From: an uncultured Oxalobacteraceae bacterium
Lineage (GTDB): Bacteria; Pseudomonadota; Gammaproteobacteria; Burkholderiales; Burkholderiaceae
Assembly: GCA_946480015.1 (NCBI GenBank)
Contig: CAMLIL010000030.1
Location: forward strand, 1-57,182
Direction of reading: 5' to 3'
Length of the DNA stretch: 57,182 bases
The notes beneath the pieces were generated by a model, which made no database searches, was not told where the DNA came from, and saw only the letters and a list, made by a program, of their open reading frames with translations. This document shows, piece by piece, positions 38,966 through 47,354 of the stretch (its first letter is position 1; each line of letters starts with the position of its first letter). A program made the translations under genes and the position numbers.

Positions 38966-40522
38966 TTACGAGTGGTAAGCCGACTCGCCGTGGCTGGCGA
39001 TGTCCAGGCCTTCGCGTTCTTCTTCTTCCGGAACGCGCAGACCGATGACGACGTCAACCAGCTTGTAGGCAATGAAGGAAACCACTGCCGACCAGATGAT
39101 GGTGATGCCCACGGCTTGCGCCTGGACCCACACCTGCGAAGCGATCGAGTACGGATCGGCCGACATCTTGTTGGTGACGTAGTCGAAGATGCCCTGGCCG
39201 CCGAGCGACGGAGCGGCGAACACGCCGGTCAGCAGCGCACCCAGGATACCGCCGACGCCGTGCACGCCGAACACGTCGAGCGAATCGTCCGCGCCGATCA
39301 GGCGTTTGAGGCCGTTCACGCCCCACAGGCAGACCACGCCGGCCAGCAGGCCGATGACCAGTGCGCCCATCGGACCGACGAAACCGCAGGCGGGGGTGAT
39401 GGCAACCAGGCCGGCAACTGCGCCGGAGGCGGCGCCCAGCATCGAAGGCTTGCCTTTGGTCATCCACTCGCCGAATACCCACGACAGGGTGGCGCAAGCG
39501 GTGGCCAGCAGGGTGTTGATGAAGGCCAGGGCGGCGATGTCGCCCGCTTCCAGTGCCGAACCGGCGTTGAAACCGAACCAGCCCACCCACAGCAGCGATG
39601 CGCCGATCATGGTCATGGTCAGCGAGTGCGGAGCCATCGATTCCTTGCCGTAGCCGACGCGCTTGCCGATCAGGATGGCGCCGACCAGGCCGGCGATGGC
39701 GGCGTTGATGTGCACCACGGTGCCGCCGGCGAAGTCCAGCGCGCCTTTCTGGAACAGGAAGCCGGCTTTGGCGGTTTCGGCGGCAGCCGTGGCGGCGGTG
39801 ACCGCGTCAGGACCGGTCCAGAACCAGACCATGTGGGCCACCGGCAGGTAGCCGAAGGTGAACCACAAGACCATGAAGGCCAGCACGGCGGTGAACTTGA
39901 CGCGCTCGGCAAAGGCGCCGACGATCAGGCCGCAGGTGATGGCGGCAAACGTGCCCTGGAAGGCCACGTAGATGAACTCGGGAATGACGACGCCCTTGCT
40001 CCACGTTGCCGCATAGGTGAAGGCGCCCTTCTGCGCATCCCAGATGCCGGACAGGAAGGCGCGGTCGAACTTGCCGATGAACGCGTTGCCTTCGGTGAAT
40101 GCCAGCGAGTAGCCGTACACGCACCACAGCACGATGATCAGGGCGAACACCATGAACACCTGCATCAGCACGGACAGCATGTTCTTGCTGCGCACCAGGC
40201 CGCCGTAGAACAGGGCCAGGCCGGGAATGGTCATCAGGATGACCAGCAGGGTGGCGACGAACATCCAGGCGGTGTCGCCTTTTTGCGGGGTCGGCGCGGC
40301 GGCGGGCGCGGCGGCCGGTGCCGGTGCGGCGGCAGCTGCGGCTGGCGCCGCTTCAGGTGCCGGCGCGGCAACGGCCGCGGCAGGCGCGGCCGCTGGCGCG
40401 GTGACAGCGGCGGAGGCCGCTACCTCAGGTTTTGGAGCGTCCTGTGCCGAAGCCGGCAGGGCGCCGCCGATGGCCAGCAGTACTGCCGCCCCGGCCAGCC
40501 ATTTGGTGATAGCTTTTTTCAT
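38966..40522 (-). CDS. amtB: Ammonium transporter AmtB
   Basis: 518 residues. A signal peptide (about 1-27, ASA-Q) and an alanine/proline-rich linker (about 28-81) precede the eleven-helix Amt core, which starts at GDTAWMFVATLLVILMTIPGLALFYGGLVRSKN. The twin pore histidines are in GTVVHINAAIAG and VFGVHGVGGILG. It conducts ammonium across the inner membrane and is gated by GlnK. The ATG at 40522 lies 13 bases downstream of glnK. Confidence 0.95.
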   Translation of the reverse strand: MKKAITKWLAGAAVLLAIGGALPASAQDAPKPEVAASAAVTAPAAAPAAAVAAPAPEAAPAAAAAAPAPAAAPAAAPTPQKGDTAWMFVATLLVILMTIPGLALFYGGLVRSKNMLSVLMQVFMVFALIIVLWCVYGYSLAFTEGNAFIGKFDRAFLSGIWDAQKGAFTYAATWSKGVVIPEFIYVAFQGTFAAITCGLIVGAFAERVKFTAVLAFMVLWFTFGYLPVAHMVWFWTGPDAVTAATAAAETAKAGFLFQKGALDFAGGTVVHINAAIAGLVGAILIGKRVGYGKESMAPHSLTMTMIGASLLWVGWFGFNAGSALEAGDIAALAFINTLLATACATLSWVFGEWMTKGKPSMLGAASGAVAGLVAITPACGFVGPMGALVIGLLAGVVCLWGVNGLKRLIGADDSLDVFGVHGVGGILGALLTGVFAAPSLGGQGIFDYVTNKMSADPYSIASQVWVQAQAVGITIIWSAVVSFIAYKLVDVVIGLRVPEEEEREGLDIASHGESAYHS

Positions 40523-40535
40523 TTCAGTGATCCCC

Positions 40536-40886
<351 letters not shown>

Positions 40887-41639
40887 TTAGAAAGTTTTGG
40901 AGATGGCCAGCACAGCGCGCGATTTTGCCAGATCCTTGTTGCCGACCGGGCTGAAATAAGCGTCGGTGTCGGCCTTGATGAAGGCCAGCGATACCGAGGC
41001 GAAGCCGACATCTTTGGTCACGCCGATCTTGTAGTCCGTGTAGGAGGCAGCACCGTTATGCGCCACGCGCTGGCGGCCGGCGTGCAGGTTCAGCACCAGG
41101 CCGGCGGCGATGTCGATGTTGGCGCCCACGTCCAGGTAGCCGCTGTTCTTGCTGTCGACGAAGCCGAACAGGTTCGTGGTCGAGTGCGAGTACTTGACGT
41201 ACGCAGGACCGTAGCCCACTTGGCCATACAGTTCGAAGGTGTTGGCGCTTGGCGTGAGCTCGTTCGATGGGTAGAAGTAGTACAGGCCGCCGACGTCGTA
41301 GCTGAAGCCGCCGCCGATGTCGCCGCGCTTGCCGCCGTACAGGTCGATTTCAACGTTGCTGTCGCCGCCCACGTCCTTGACCCACTTGATGGTCGATGCC
41401 CAGGCACCCGCATAGAAACCGGTCGGGTTGTTGACATAATCGACACCGCCCTGCAGCGCAGGCTTCAGACGGCTCTGGGAAATACCGCGGTAACGGTATT
41501 CGCTGGTGACAGCGGCATTGAAGCTCACTTCATTGTTTGGCTTGGCAGCTTCTTGAGCGAAGGCGGCTGGCGCGCCGATGGTGCCCAGGGTCAGGGTCAG
41601 GGCAGCAGCAAAAGACAATTTGGTGGTCAGATTTTTCAT
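40887..41639 (-). CDS. TorF family putative porin
   Basis: 250 residues with signal peptide (1-28, AFA-Q) and a beta-rich outer-membrane barrel typical of TorF (gcw_chp): EVSFNAAVTSEYRYRGISQSRLKPALQGGVDY and GFYAGAWASTIKWV near the start and a terminal Phe (AISKTF). First gene of the operon with glnK and amtB, 12 bases upstream of glnK. Its place suggests it widens outer-membrane access to ammonium or another nitrogen source; that is inference. Confidence 0.9.
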   Translation of the reverse strand: MKNLTTKLSFAAALTLTLGTIGAPAAFAQEAAKPNNEVSFNAAVTSEYRYRGISQSRLKPALQGGVDYVNNPTGFYAGAWASTIKWVKDVGGDSNVEIDLYGGKRGDIGGGFSYDVGGLYYFYPSNELTPSANTFELYGQVGYGPAYVKYSHSTTNLFGFVDSKNSGYLDVGANIDIAAGLVLNLHAGRQRVAHNGAASYTDYKIGVTKDVGFASVSLAFIKADTDAYFSPVGNKDLAKSRAVLAISKTF

Positions 41640-41724
41640 GGATGGTTTCCCTCTTGGTTTCAGCTTATTGTGCAGTTGCGGTTTAAAATTGATGCCTGTG
41701 GCTAGTATCAGCTACCGTTCTGTT

Positions 41725-41740
41725 AGCAGAAGTCGTGCCA
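41725..41740 (-). promoter_or_regulatory. Sigma-54 promoter of the TorF-glnK-amtB operon
   Basis: On the minus strand the sequence TGGCACGACTTCTGCT matches the sigma-54 consensus TGGCACG-N4-TTGCT with one difference, with the invariant GG and GC exactly 10 bases apart. The -12 element lies about 85 bases upstream of the TorF ATG. Confidence 0.8.
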
Positions 41741-41849
41741 GGGAACTAATTGCTACTTGCCAACTTGTATTTTGCGGCGTCCGCCGCCATCTGCAAAGCG
41801 AACAATTAAGCGTGATGATGGTGCGCACGTGCCCGAACACTGGGCGCGC

Positions 41850-41864
41850 GCACCAAAACAATGC
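41850..41864. promoter_or_regulatory. Second, weaker NtrC-type site
   Basis: GCACC-AAAAC-AATGC keeps one perfect NtrC half-site and a partial second one. Its centre is 22 bases (two helical turns) from the perfect site at 41872, a spacing that would place two dimers on the same DNA face. Confidence 0.45.
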
Positions 41865-41871
41865 AATCATC

Positions 41872-41886
41872 GCACCGATTAGGTGC
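41872..41886. promoter_or_regulatory. NtrC enhancer site
   Basis: GCACC-GATTA-GGTGC, a perfect match to the NtrC dyad (GCACC-N5-GGTGC, flanked by A). It lies about 135 bases upstream of the sigma-54 promoter, the usual enhancer distance, and only 24 bases before the divergent ubiK ATG. Confidence 0.78.
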
Positions 41887-41910
41887 AATTATGACCGAGG
41901 ATGAACCACG

Positions 41911-42165
41911 ATGGACATGAACAGCTTTTTTAATGATCTGCAAAGCAAGATCAATCAGGCCATCGAAAGCTCGCCGGCCAAGGATATCGAAAAAAACGTG
42001 AAAGCCATGATGACCCAGGGCTTTTCCAAGCTCGACCTGGTCACCCGCGAGGAATTCGACATCCAGAACCAGGTGCTGGCCAAGACCCGCGCCAAGCTCG
42101 AGGCGCTGGAGCAGAAGGTGGCGGCGCTGGAAGAGCGCCTGGCCTCCGGCAATGTGCCGCGTTAG
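41911..42165 (+). CDS. ubiK: UbiK family accessory factor (BMFP domain)
   Basis: 84 residues: amphipathic N-terminal helix (MDMNSFFNDLQSKINQAIESSP) and a C-terminal coiled coil (about 50-78, REEFDIQNQVLAKTRAKLEALEQKVAALEERL), the BMFP/YqiC layout. UbiK helps aerobic ubiquinone synthesis by bridging the Ubi complex and lipids. It is divergent from the nitrogen operon, and the NtrC sites lie immediately before its start codon. Confidence 0.9.
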   Translation: MDMNSFFNDLQSKINQAIESSPAKDIEKNVKAMMTQGFSKLDLVTREEFDIQNQVLAKTRAKLEALEQKVAALEERLASGNVPR

Positions 42166-42312
42166 TATCCTGAGCTGCCAGTTCTAAGACGGCTGCACTG
42201 TTGTATGGCTGCCCTGCACCGCGCCGGGGCGTGGGCGATACCTGGGCATTGCGCGCCGCGTCCCTGACTACTGCACAGTTGCGCGCAAACGGACAGCTGG
42301 CCGCGTAACGGT

Positions 42313-42849
42313 TTATACCGTTAGCGCGCCTTCGATGGAATCGTCGAGGGTGACGCCAATCGCCGCGCCAACCATCATCTTGGCGCCGGCGATGGCGTTG
42401 CCATGCTTGCTGTCCCAGTAGTAGCTGAACGAGGGCGTCACCTTGATGACGGTAATGCGTGGATCGTTCTCGCCTTCGGTAAACCAGGTCTTCAGCACGA
42501 AGCTCCACAGCTCATGGATTTTGGCCTCGTCGCGCGACACGGTGGCGATTCCCTTCAGATGCAGAAATTCGGCATGCTTCGATCCCTTGAAGAATAGTTC
42601 CACCGCCGGATTGGCTTCCAGCTCCTGATTCTTGTGGCTGTCCGCAGCGCTCATGAACCACAGATTGCCGGCATTGTCGACCTGGAGCACGTTCATCGGA
42701 CGCGCATCTGCCGTGCCGTTGTTGCGGTCGAAGGTGCAGAAGAAGCAGGTTTCGGCCGCCTTGACGATGTCCTTGAGTTTCTTGACCGCCTCGGCGCCGG
42801 CAAGATCCTGGTGCTTGTTTCCTGGTTGCTGCAGATTGATGGAATCCAT
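42313..42849 (-). CDS. Pyridoxamine 5'-phosphate oxidase-like general stress protein
   Basis: 178 residues of the split-barrel flavin-binding fold. TCFFCTFDRNNGTADARPMNVLQVDNAGNLWFMSAADSHK is typical of the general stress protein 26 group (pyridoxamine oxidase-related). C-terminal part: TVIKVTPSFSYYWDSKHGN. Likely binds FMN or another flavin/F420-like cofactor; the substrate is unknown. It is convergent with ubiK and divergent from the SnoaL-like gene. Confidence 0.88.
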   Translation of the reverse strand: MDSINLQQPGNKHQDLAGAEAVKKLKDIVKAAETCFFCTFDRNNGTADARPMNVLQVDNAGNLWFMSAADSHKNQELEANPAVELFFKGSKHAEFLHLKGIATVSRDEAKIHELWSFVLKTWFTEGENDPRITVIKVTPSFSYYWDSKHGNAIAGAKMMVGAAIGVTLDDSIEGALTV

Positions 42850-42957
42850 GATAGCTCTCCCGATGCCCTATACAGATACTAAGCGAATCCTGCGCCGGCG
42901 TTTGTGGGTCATTTAACCCAAAACCGCGGGACACCAATCCCGACTGGCGCATCGGAC

Positions 42958-42984
42958 AAAAATTTTTCGTTCGATGTCACGAAC
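42958..42984. promoter_or_regulatory. Inverted repeats in the stress-gene divergent region
   Basis: AAAAATTTTT (42958-42967) directly precedes GTTCG-6-CGAAC (42969-42984). They lie between the divergent starts at 42849 and 43123 and could be an operator. No known regulator consensus is recognised. Confidence 0.3.
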
Positions 42985-43122
42985 TGGACTGGCGCCGCCG
43001 GCAGGAATGCAAGTACCGCCCAAGGCGGCGAACTAACGCTCCTCTTACACCAGCGCCATTGAAGTTCCCGCTGCCGCGGCCAAGAATGAAATGTCGATCG
43101 TCTGGCACATATGGAGGGGATC

Positions 43123-43524
43123 ATGAGTGAGCAGGAGAACATTAATCTGGTGAAGCAGTGCTACCAGGCCTTCTTGAACGGAGAGTCCGCACAGCTACTG
43201 AACTACATGGCGGAAAGCATTGATTGGGAATTGCCCGCGGTGGAGGGCATTCCTTTCACTGGCAAGCGCCAGGGTCGCGCCGCGGTCGCCGAGTTTTTCC
43301 GCTTGGTGAACGAGTTGCAGGAAGTGCGCGAATTCCGGCCCATCGAGTTCATCGCGCAGGGCGATTGTGTTGTGGTGACCGGGCATTATGAGTGGACGGT
43401 CAAGGCGACGCGAGCTGCGTTCGAGTGCGACTGGTGCCATGTGTTCCACATCGCACGCGGCCAAATTGCAAAGCTGACGGAGTTCACCGACACCCATAAG
43501 GCCGAGCTGGCCTATCGGTCATAG
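43123..43524 (+). CDS. SnoaL-like/NTF2 fold protein
   Basis: 133 residues from the ATG preceded by GGAGGGG at 43112-43118. SnoaL-like polyketide cyclase / ketosteroid-isomerase fold: NINLVKQCYQAFLNGESAQLLNYMAESIDWELPAVEGIPFTGKRQGRAAVAEFF, and HVFHIARGQIAKLTEFTDTHKAELAY. The enzymatic role is unknown; many members are involved in stress or small-molecule conversion. Convergent with ipt, 5 bases apart. Confidence 0.87.
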   Translation: MSEQENINLVKQCYQAFLNGESAQLLNYMAESIDWELPAVEGIPFTGKRQGRAAVAEFFRLVNELQEVREFRPIEFIAQGDCVVVTGHYEWTVKATRAAFECDWCHVFHIARGQIAKLTEFTDTHKAELAYRS

Positions 43525-43529
43525 GCTCG

Positions 43530-44261
43530 CTACCGATCAACGGCTTGATAGCCGTCTACCGGCGGCCTCCACGACGCAGGAACCGGGCGCAAGCGCGCCA
43601 TTTGCCACTGCGCGTGCTGCAAATATTCCTTGGCGATTTCGTTGACGAGTTCCTGCGACGCGCCCGCGTCCATACTTAACAACGCCGATATCGGCATCCC
43701 GCGCTGCCGGGCAAACCCGACGGCGCATCGATAGCCATCGACGTCCTCCAGGGCGGCCCTGAGCATCGGGTCGCGCCACATATGATCGAGTTCCTCCAGC
43801 AAGGACGCCCGCCCGTCCTGTGGATGGAACATGTCGTTGACGCGCATCCTGGCCCTGACGAGGTAGCCATCCGGATCGCCTATCTCGAAGTATTTGAAAC
43901 TCCACAGGAAGGATGACCAATATTCGTCCTGCACCATTACATCGAGCAGGGAAACCGATCCGCCTTCGAGGATGATGTCTTGACACCGGACACCCTGTTC
44001 GGCGACAAGTTGCTTGAGCAAGTCGTTCGCCTCGATGGAGGAAATGATGCCCTGCGAAAGCCTGCGGTTGGCAAGATAATGCCGGCGGGTTCCCTTCAGC
44101 TCGTCGTCCGACGGGCGTCCGCTCCCCATGGCCAGATCCGTGCAGCACTGGATGCGGTCGAGGGCGATGACGGGCGCCCCGATACGCTCGGCGAGCGCCA
44201 CGGAATAGGCAGTTTTCCCCGTCGTGGTTGGGCCCCAGATAAGGTGGAGGTAAGGTTTCAT
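43530..44261 (-). CDS. ipt: Adenylate dimethylallyltransferase (cytokinin synthase, Ipt/Tzs family)
   Basis: 243 residues. P-loop GPTTTGKT at 10-17, the catalytic Asp in ALDRIQCC (D35), GSGRPSDDELKGTRRHYL, ILEGGSVSLL and DGYRCA...EYLQHAQWQ. These align through the full length with Agrobacterium Tzs/Ipt rather than with tRNA-modifying MiaA (no long insertion domain). The two residues reported in Tzs to allow use of HMBDP (Asp173 and His214, numbering recalled) correspond here to D175 and H216. Predicted reaction: AMP plus DMAPP or HMBDP to isopentenyl- or zeatin-riboside phosphate. No LOG hydrolase or P450 is adjacent. It follows the unknown gene 44277-44861 by 15 bases. Confidence 0.9.
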   Translation of the reverse strand: MKPYLHLIWGPTTTGKTAYSVALAERIGAPVIALDRIQCCTDLAMGSGRPSDDELKGTRRHYLANRRLSQGIISSIEANDLLKQLVAEQGVRCQDIILEGGSVSLLDVMVQDEYWSSFLWSFKYFEIGDPDGYLVRARMRVNDMFHPQDGRASLLEELDHMWRDPMLRAALEDVDGYRCAVGFARQRGMPISALLSMDAGASQELVNEIAKEYLQHAQWQMARLRPVPASWRPPVDGYQAVDR

Positions 44262-44276
44262 ATGTTTGCGCCCTCG

Positions 44277-44861
44277 TCAGTATGGTTGTTGATCGGCTGG
44301 TTTTCCTGCGCTCGGGCCCTCCGGCGCCAGCGTCGTCATGAAGCGTGCGATGGTCTTGGCCGCATGGCCGGGGGCATCCGCGCGCCAACGATCCGAAAAC
44401 ACCAGGCCACTGAGCGACATGCCATTCGAATAGGGCGTGGGCCATTCGATCCAGCGTGTCGCCTTGACAGCGGCGGCGACCTCGGCGGGACCGCGCGGAC
44501 GCTCGCAGCGATGAAGGAGGCAGGTGCGCACGCCGCGGCCGGCCAAGTCGCGGAATAGCTGCTGCGCGCGCGCGGCAATGGCGGCGTCCCGGTCCTGCGC
44601 AACGGGACAGACACACACGGTGTCGCCTTCCGTGACGTCCGCCGGAACAGTGAACGGCGGCCCCGGCAGTAAAAGCAGGCGGCTGTTGCCGGCTGCGGAG
44701 ATGACTATCGAGTCGCGCCGCCCGCTCGTCGGACTGGCGGCGATCGCCATCGCCAGCGCGAAATGCTCAACGCCGGCGCTCAGCGCCAACTTGAAATCCT
44801 CGAAACTAAGCGCTTCCACGAATGCGAGCCAGGCAAATATATCGGCAATACTCAAGTCCAT
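44277..44861 (-). CDS. Unrecognised protein co-transcribed with ipt
   Basis: 194 residues from ATG 44861 (MDLSIADIFAWLAFVEALSF). A longer version from a TTG at 44960 is rejected because a promoter-like TATTAA overlaps that point. The N-terminus is helical with a hydrophobic stretch (about 8-48), then RRDSIVISAAGNSRLLLLPGPPFTVPADVTEGDTVCVCPV, a beta-alpha-looking region with several cysteines (VCVCP, TCLLHRC), and a basic, disordered tail. I do not recognise a family. The direct coupling to ipt suggests a part in cytokinin production, modification or release, but nothing in the sequence proves it. Confidence 0.7.
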   Translation of the reverse strand: MDLSIADIFAWLAFVEALSFEDFKLALSAGVEHFALAMAIAASPTSGRRDSIVISAAGNSRLLLLPGPPFTVPADVTEGDTVCVCPVAQDRDAAIAARAQQLFRDLAGRGVRTCLLHRCERPRGPAEVAAAVKATRWIEWPTPYSNGMSLSGLVFSDRWRADAPGHAAKTIARFMTTLAPEGPSAGKPADQQPY

Positions 44862-45364
44862 GGACGCCCCCGGTTCCGGTTGATAGCGATGTTGAAAAAG
44901 GTCGACGTTGGATGCCACTGGCCTTGCGGGCAAGGGGGACTCAACACGAAACAGTTCCAAGTTAATATTGATTACTTAATCGCCACTTAATTGCTCAAGT
45001 GTAAGTACAGGCCGGAAGTGCCTGTAGGCGATCGCGCGGCCCGAAGGCCGCGCACGATTGGCCGCTGTCAGCTCAAGCCACGGCAACTGCTTTACTTAAG
45101 CTCGATGCCTGCGCGAAGCGACTGGCTTGCTGCGCGCCTTTCGCGCATGGTGACATCGCCCCCCTGGTTTCTGCCCTAATAACCGCCGCCTTCGCCTTTG
45201 GCGGATGGTTTATTGAACGATGCAAGCGGGATGCGGTCCAAGTCGTATCGCGGAAGGAATTTCCGGCGTCGGTTCACCAATCTGTGTGAACAAATCTGGC
45301 TACCCGCCCGAGAAAGGACGGTTGTTCTTGAATTCGTACCATTTGACTTGAAGAGGGATGAATC
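44862..45364. other. Divergent AT-richer intergenic region between ipt operon and subtilase cassette
   Basis: About 500 bases without a convincing gene. On the minus strand, TTAAGT-17-TATTAA (-10 at 44962-44967) is a candidate promoter for the ipt operon. ACTTAAT occurs twice 11 bases apart (44974-44980 and 44985-44991), one helical turn, overlapping the -35 region. A GCGCGGCC-CGAA-GGCCGCGC hairpin lies at 45034-45053. A plus-strand frame at 44991-45179 is not protein-like. Confidence 0.45.
45034..45053. repeat. Perfect 8-bp stem with CGAA tetraloop
   Basis: GCGCGGCC, CGAA, GGCCGCGC. It is stable, lacks a following U-run, and lies between two divergent genes, so a terminator role is unlikely. 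It could be the 5' element of a leader or an untranscribed palindrome. Confidence 0.5.
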
Positions 45365-45628
45365 ATGTTAACCGACGAAAAAATTCTGCGCCAATTTAGC
45401 GTCTTCGCCCGGGCAGAGCAGGATCCGGACCGCACTCAGTTGCGTGCTGCTCGCGACAAGATCCAGGCACACGAGGGGCCTGATGTACGCATCCTTCGAC
45501 AATTACCCAATGCAGAAGCGCCGACACGATTCCTTGTGCAAACCGATGCCGGAACTGTCCACGCCCTGCTCAACGAGTTCGCACCATGCGTCGAAGTCGA
45601 GGAAAACCGCGCCGTGTTTCTAATCTAA
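45365..45628 (+). CDS. Small protein resembling a peptidase I9 inhibitor/propeptide
   Basis: 87 residues preceded by GAGGG nine bases before the ATG. The C-terminal half, RFLVQTDAGTVHALLNEF then APCVEVEENRAVFLI, follows the beta-alpha-beta pattern and the terminal V-x-VEe-x-x signature of subtilisin propeptides/I9 inhibitors; the N-terminal half is helical. It ends 13 bases before a leaderless S8 peptidase gene whose own start lacks a typical I9 propeptide. The likely role as an in-trans chaperone or inhibitor of that protease is inference. No signal peptide. Confidence 0.7.
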   Translation: MLTDEKILRQFSVFARAEQDPDRTQLRAARDKIQAHEGPDVRILRQLPNAEAPTRFLVQTDAGTVHALLNEFAPCVEVEENRAVFLI

Positions 45629-45641
45629 TAGGAGACAGGTT

Positions 45642-47354
45642 ATGCCAATGCCAGACGGAAATCACACGGTGCACACGCGGCAGGAGCAACCCGGCGCGAA
45701 CGCGCAAGGTACCATCGACCTTCAGCTGAGAGGTGGGCCGCCGAAGGAGTACATTATTTGCCCCAAACCCGAGGCCGGCGAGGTGGGCGTGCGCTTTCTG
45801 AATAACGCCTATCAATCGGCAGGCCCGTTCCAGCCCTTCGCCGACCCGGACATCATACCTTTGCGGACCCGTCCCAGACGCTTGCTCGACGGCGTTGCGC
45901 TGGCTGCCGGCGGTGCAGACGATATCGATGCGGTTCTAGTGAGCATGGACAGCAGCAAGGGCGATTTGCTCGTCCGGCAGTCGCAATTGCCAGAAAGTGC
46001 GTTCTGGATCGAAGAAAACCACAAGCTCGGCCTGCAAACGGGGATCTCGTGCCCCTACTACAGCGCCATCAATTTGGCCGATTTCCGCGGCGGCGACCTT
46101 CGTACGCCGATCGACATACACATACAGGTACGCGGCACAAATAACGTGCCGTTGGAGAACACAACCATCAGATTGACCGTTGGTCGCTTCCCCTATTTAA
46201 CGGCAACGACCGACGGCAACGGCGACGCAAGCATCAAAGTTCCCGTCACGGCGATGGGCTTGATCGACATGATCCTGCTGGAGCCTGAAACGATGCATTG
46301 GCCCCGGCTGATTCGTGAACCGCTAATCAAGCCCGACGTGAAAAACGTCATGCGCGTTTTAGGCTTTACTGAATTCGATCCCATGTTCTACCGACGAGGG
46401 GCGCTCTCCTGGGGCGTCCAGACGATGCTCGCCAGAGGAGCCGACGGCCTGGACGGTGCCGGCTGCAAGATCGGGGTGATTGACACCGGCTGCGACACCA
46501 GCCACGCGCTACTGCGGCATGTAGTTAAAGGGGCGGATCTGTCCCCACGCGGCACCCGCGAGGGATGGCGTGACGATCAGATCGGCCACGGCACGCACGT
46601 GTGCGGTGTGATCGGCGCCAACGGAAAATTCGGCGGCTTCGCTCAGCGCGGAATGGCGCCGGCCGCCGACATCAACATCTACAAGGTATTTCCCGGAAAC
46701 GATACGTTCACGCTTGCCTACGCCATCGAAGCTGCGACCGCCGATGGCATGGACGTCATCAACATAAGCCTGACTTCGGCGCCCTCGATGGATGTCACAC
46801 GAAAAATGATCAAGGCGCGCATTGCCGGCGTTGCTTGCGTCGTTGCGGCAGGCAATTGCGGCAGCGACGTCCTGTACCCGGCCAGCCTGAACACCGCCCT
46901 GGCCATCAGCGCGATCGGACACAGCGACACGGCTCCGCCCGACTCGCTGTCCGCGGCGACTATGAGCGAGAGGATGTGCGCATTGGACGGCTACTTCTCG
47001 CCCAACTTCACCTGCTTTGGCAACGCCATCGACTTTACCTCGCCAGGGGTGGGCATTGTGTCAACCTATCCGCGCCAGGGACTTAGGCCGCTCGACGGCA
47101 CCTCCATGGCCGCGCCGCACGTGGCCGGCCTGATGGCACTGTACCTGGCGCATCACAGCGCCCTTCGCAGTTTGCCGCGCAGCCCCGCGCGCTTGAACTT
47201 GCTGTGCCAGTTGCTGTGCCAGCGAAGCTTCGCACTGCCCTTCGGGCCCGAGCGGGTGGGCTACGGCATGCCGCTGCTTGCGCGGGAGCCGACTACCATG
47301 ATCTCGCCTCCCCCGTTTATGGCGAAACGGGGGCCTGATTGGCGGCATGGGTGA
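45642..47354 (+). CDS. S8 family serine peptidase (subtilase), leaderless, with N-terminal extension
   Basis: 570 residues, no signal peptide. N-terminal extension (1-260) contains a Gly/Asp-rich beta-sandwich-like part (about 155-215, IDIHIQVRGTNNVPLENTTIRLTVGRFPYLTATTDGNGDASIKVPV, resembling a carboxypeptidase-regulatory/CNA-B fold). The peptidase domain (about 265-505) has the complete triad: D281 (GVIDTGC), H316 (GHGTHV), S488 (GTSMAAPHVAG), and oxyanion N405 (AAGNCG). Several cysteines lie in the catalytic domain. The gene starts 13 bases after the I9-like gene. Base composition here is visibly less GC-rich than the housekeeping genes, consistent with acquisition. Confidence 0.92.
   Translation: MPMPDGNHTVHTRQEQPGANAQGTIDLQLRGGPPKEYIICPKPEAGEVGVRFLNNAYQSAGPFQPFADPDIIPLRTRPRRLLDGVALAAGGADDIDAVLVSMDSSKGDLLVRQSQLPESAFWIEENHKLGLQTGISCPYYSAINLADFRGGDLRTPIDIHIQVRGTNNVPLENTTIRLTVGRFPYLTATTDGNGDASIKVPVTAMGLIDMILLEPETMHWPRLIREPLIKPDVKNVMRVLGFTEFDPMFYRRGALSWGVQTMLARGADGLDGAGCKIGVIDTGCDTSHALLRHVVKGADLSPRGTREGWRDDQIGHGTHVCGVIGANGKFGGFAQRGMAPAADINIYKVFPGNDTFTLAYAIEAATADGMDVINISLTSAPSMDVTRKMIKARIAGVACVVAAGNCGSDVLYPASLNTALAISAIGHSDTAPPDSLSAATMSERMCALDGYFSPNFTCFGNAIDFTSPGVGIVSTYPRQGLRPLDGTSMAAPHVAGLMALYLAHHSALRSLPRSPARLNLLCQLLCQRSFALPFGPERVGYGMPLLAREPTTMISPPPFMAKRGPDWRHG

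Noticed and set aside
44991..45179. 62-codon plus-strand frame in the ipt/subtilase spacer
   Set aside because: Crosses a stable hairpin, Arg/Pro-rich, without ribosome site.
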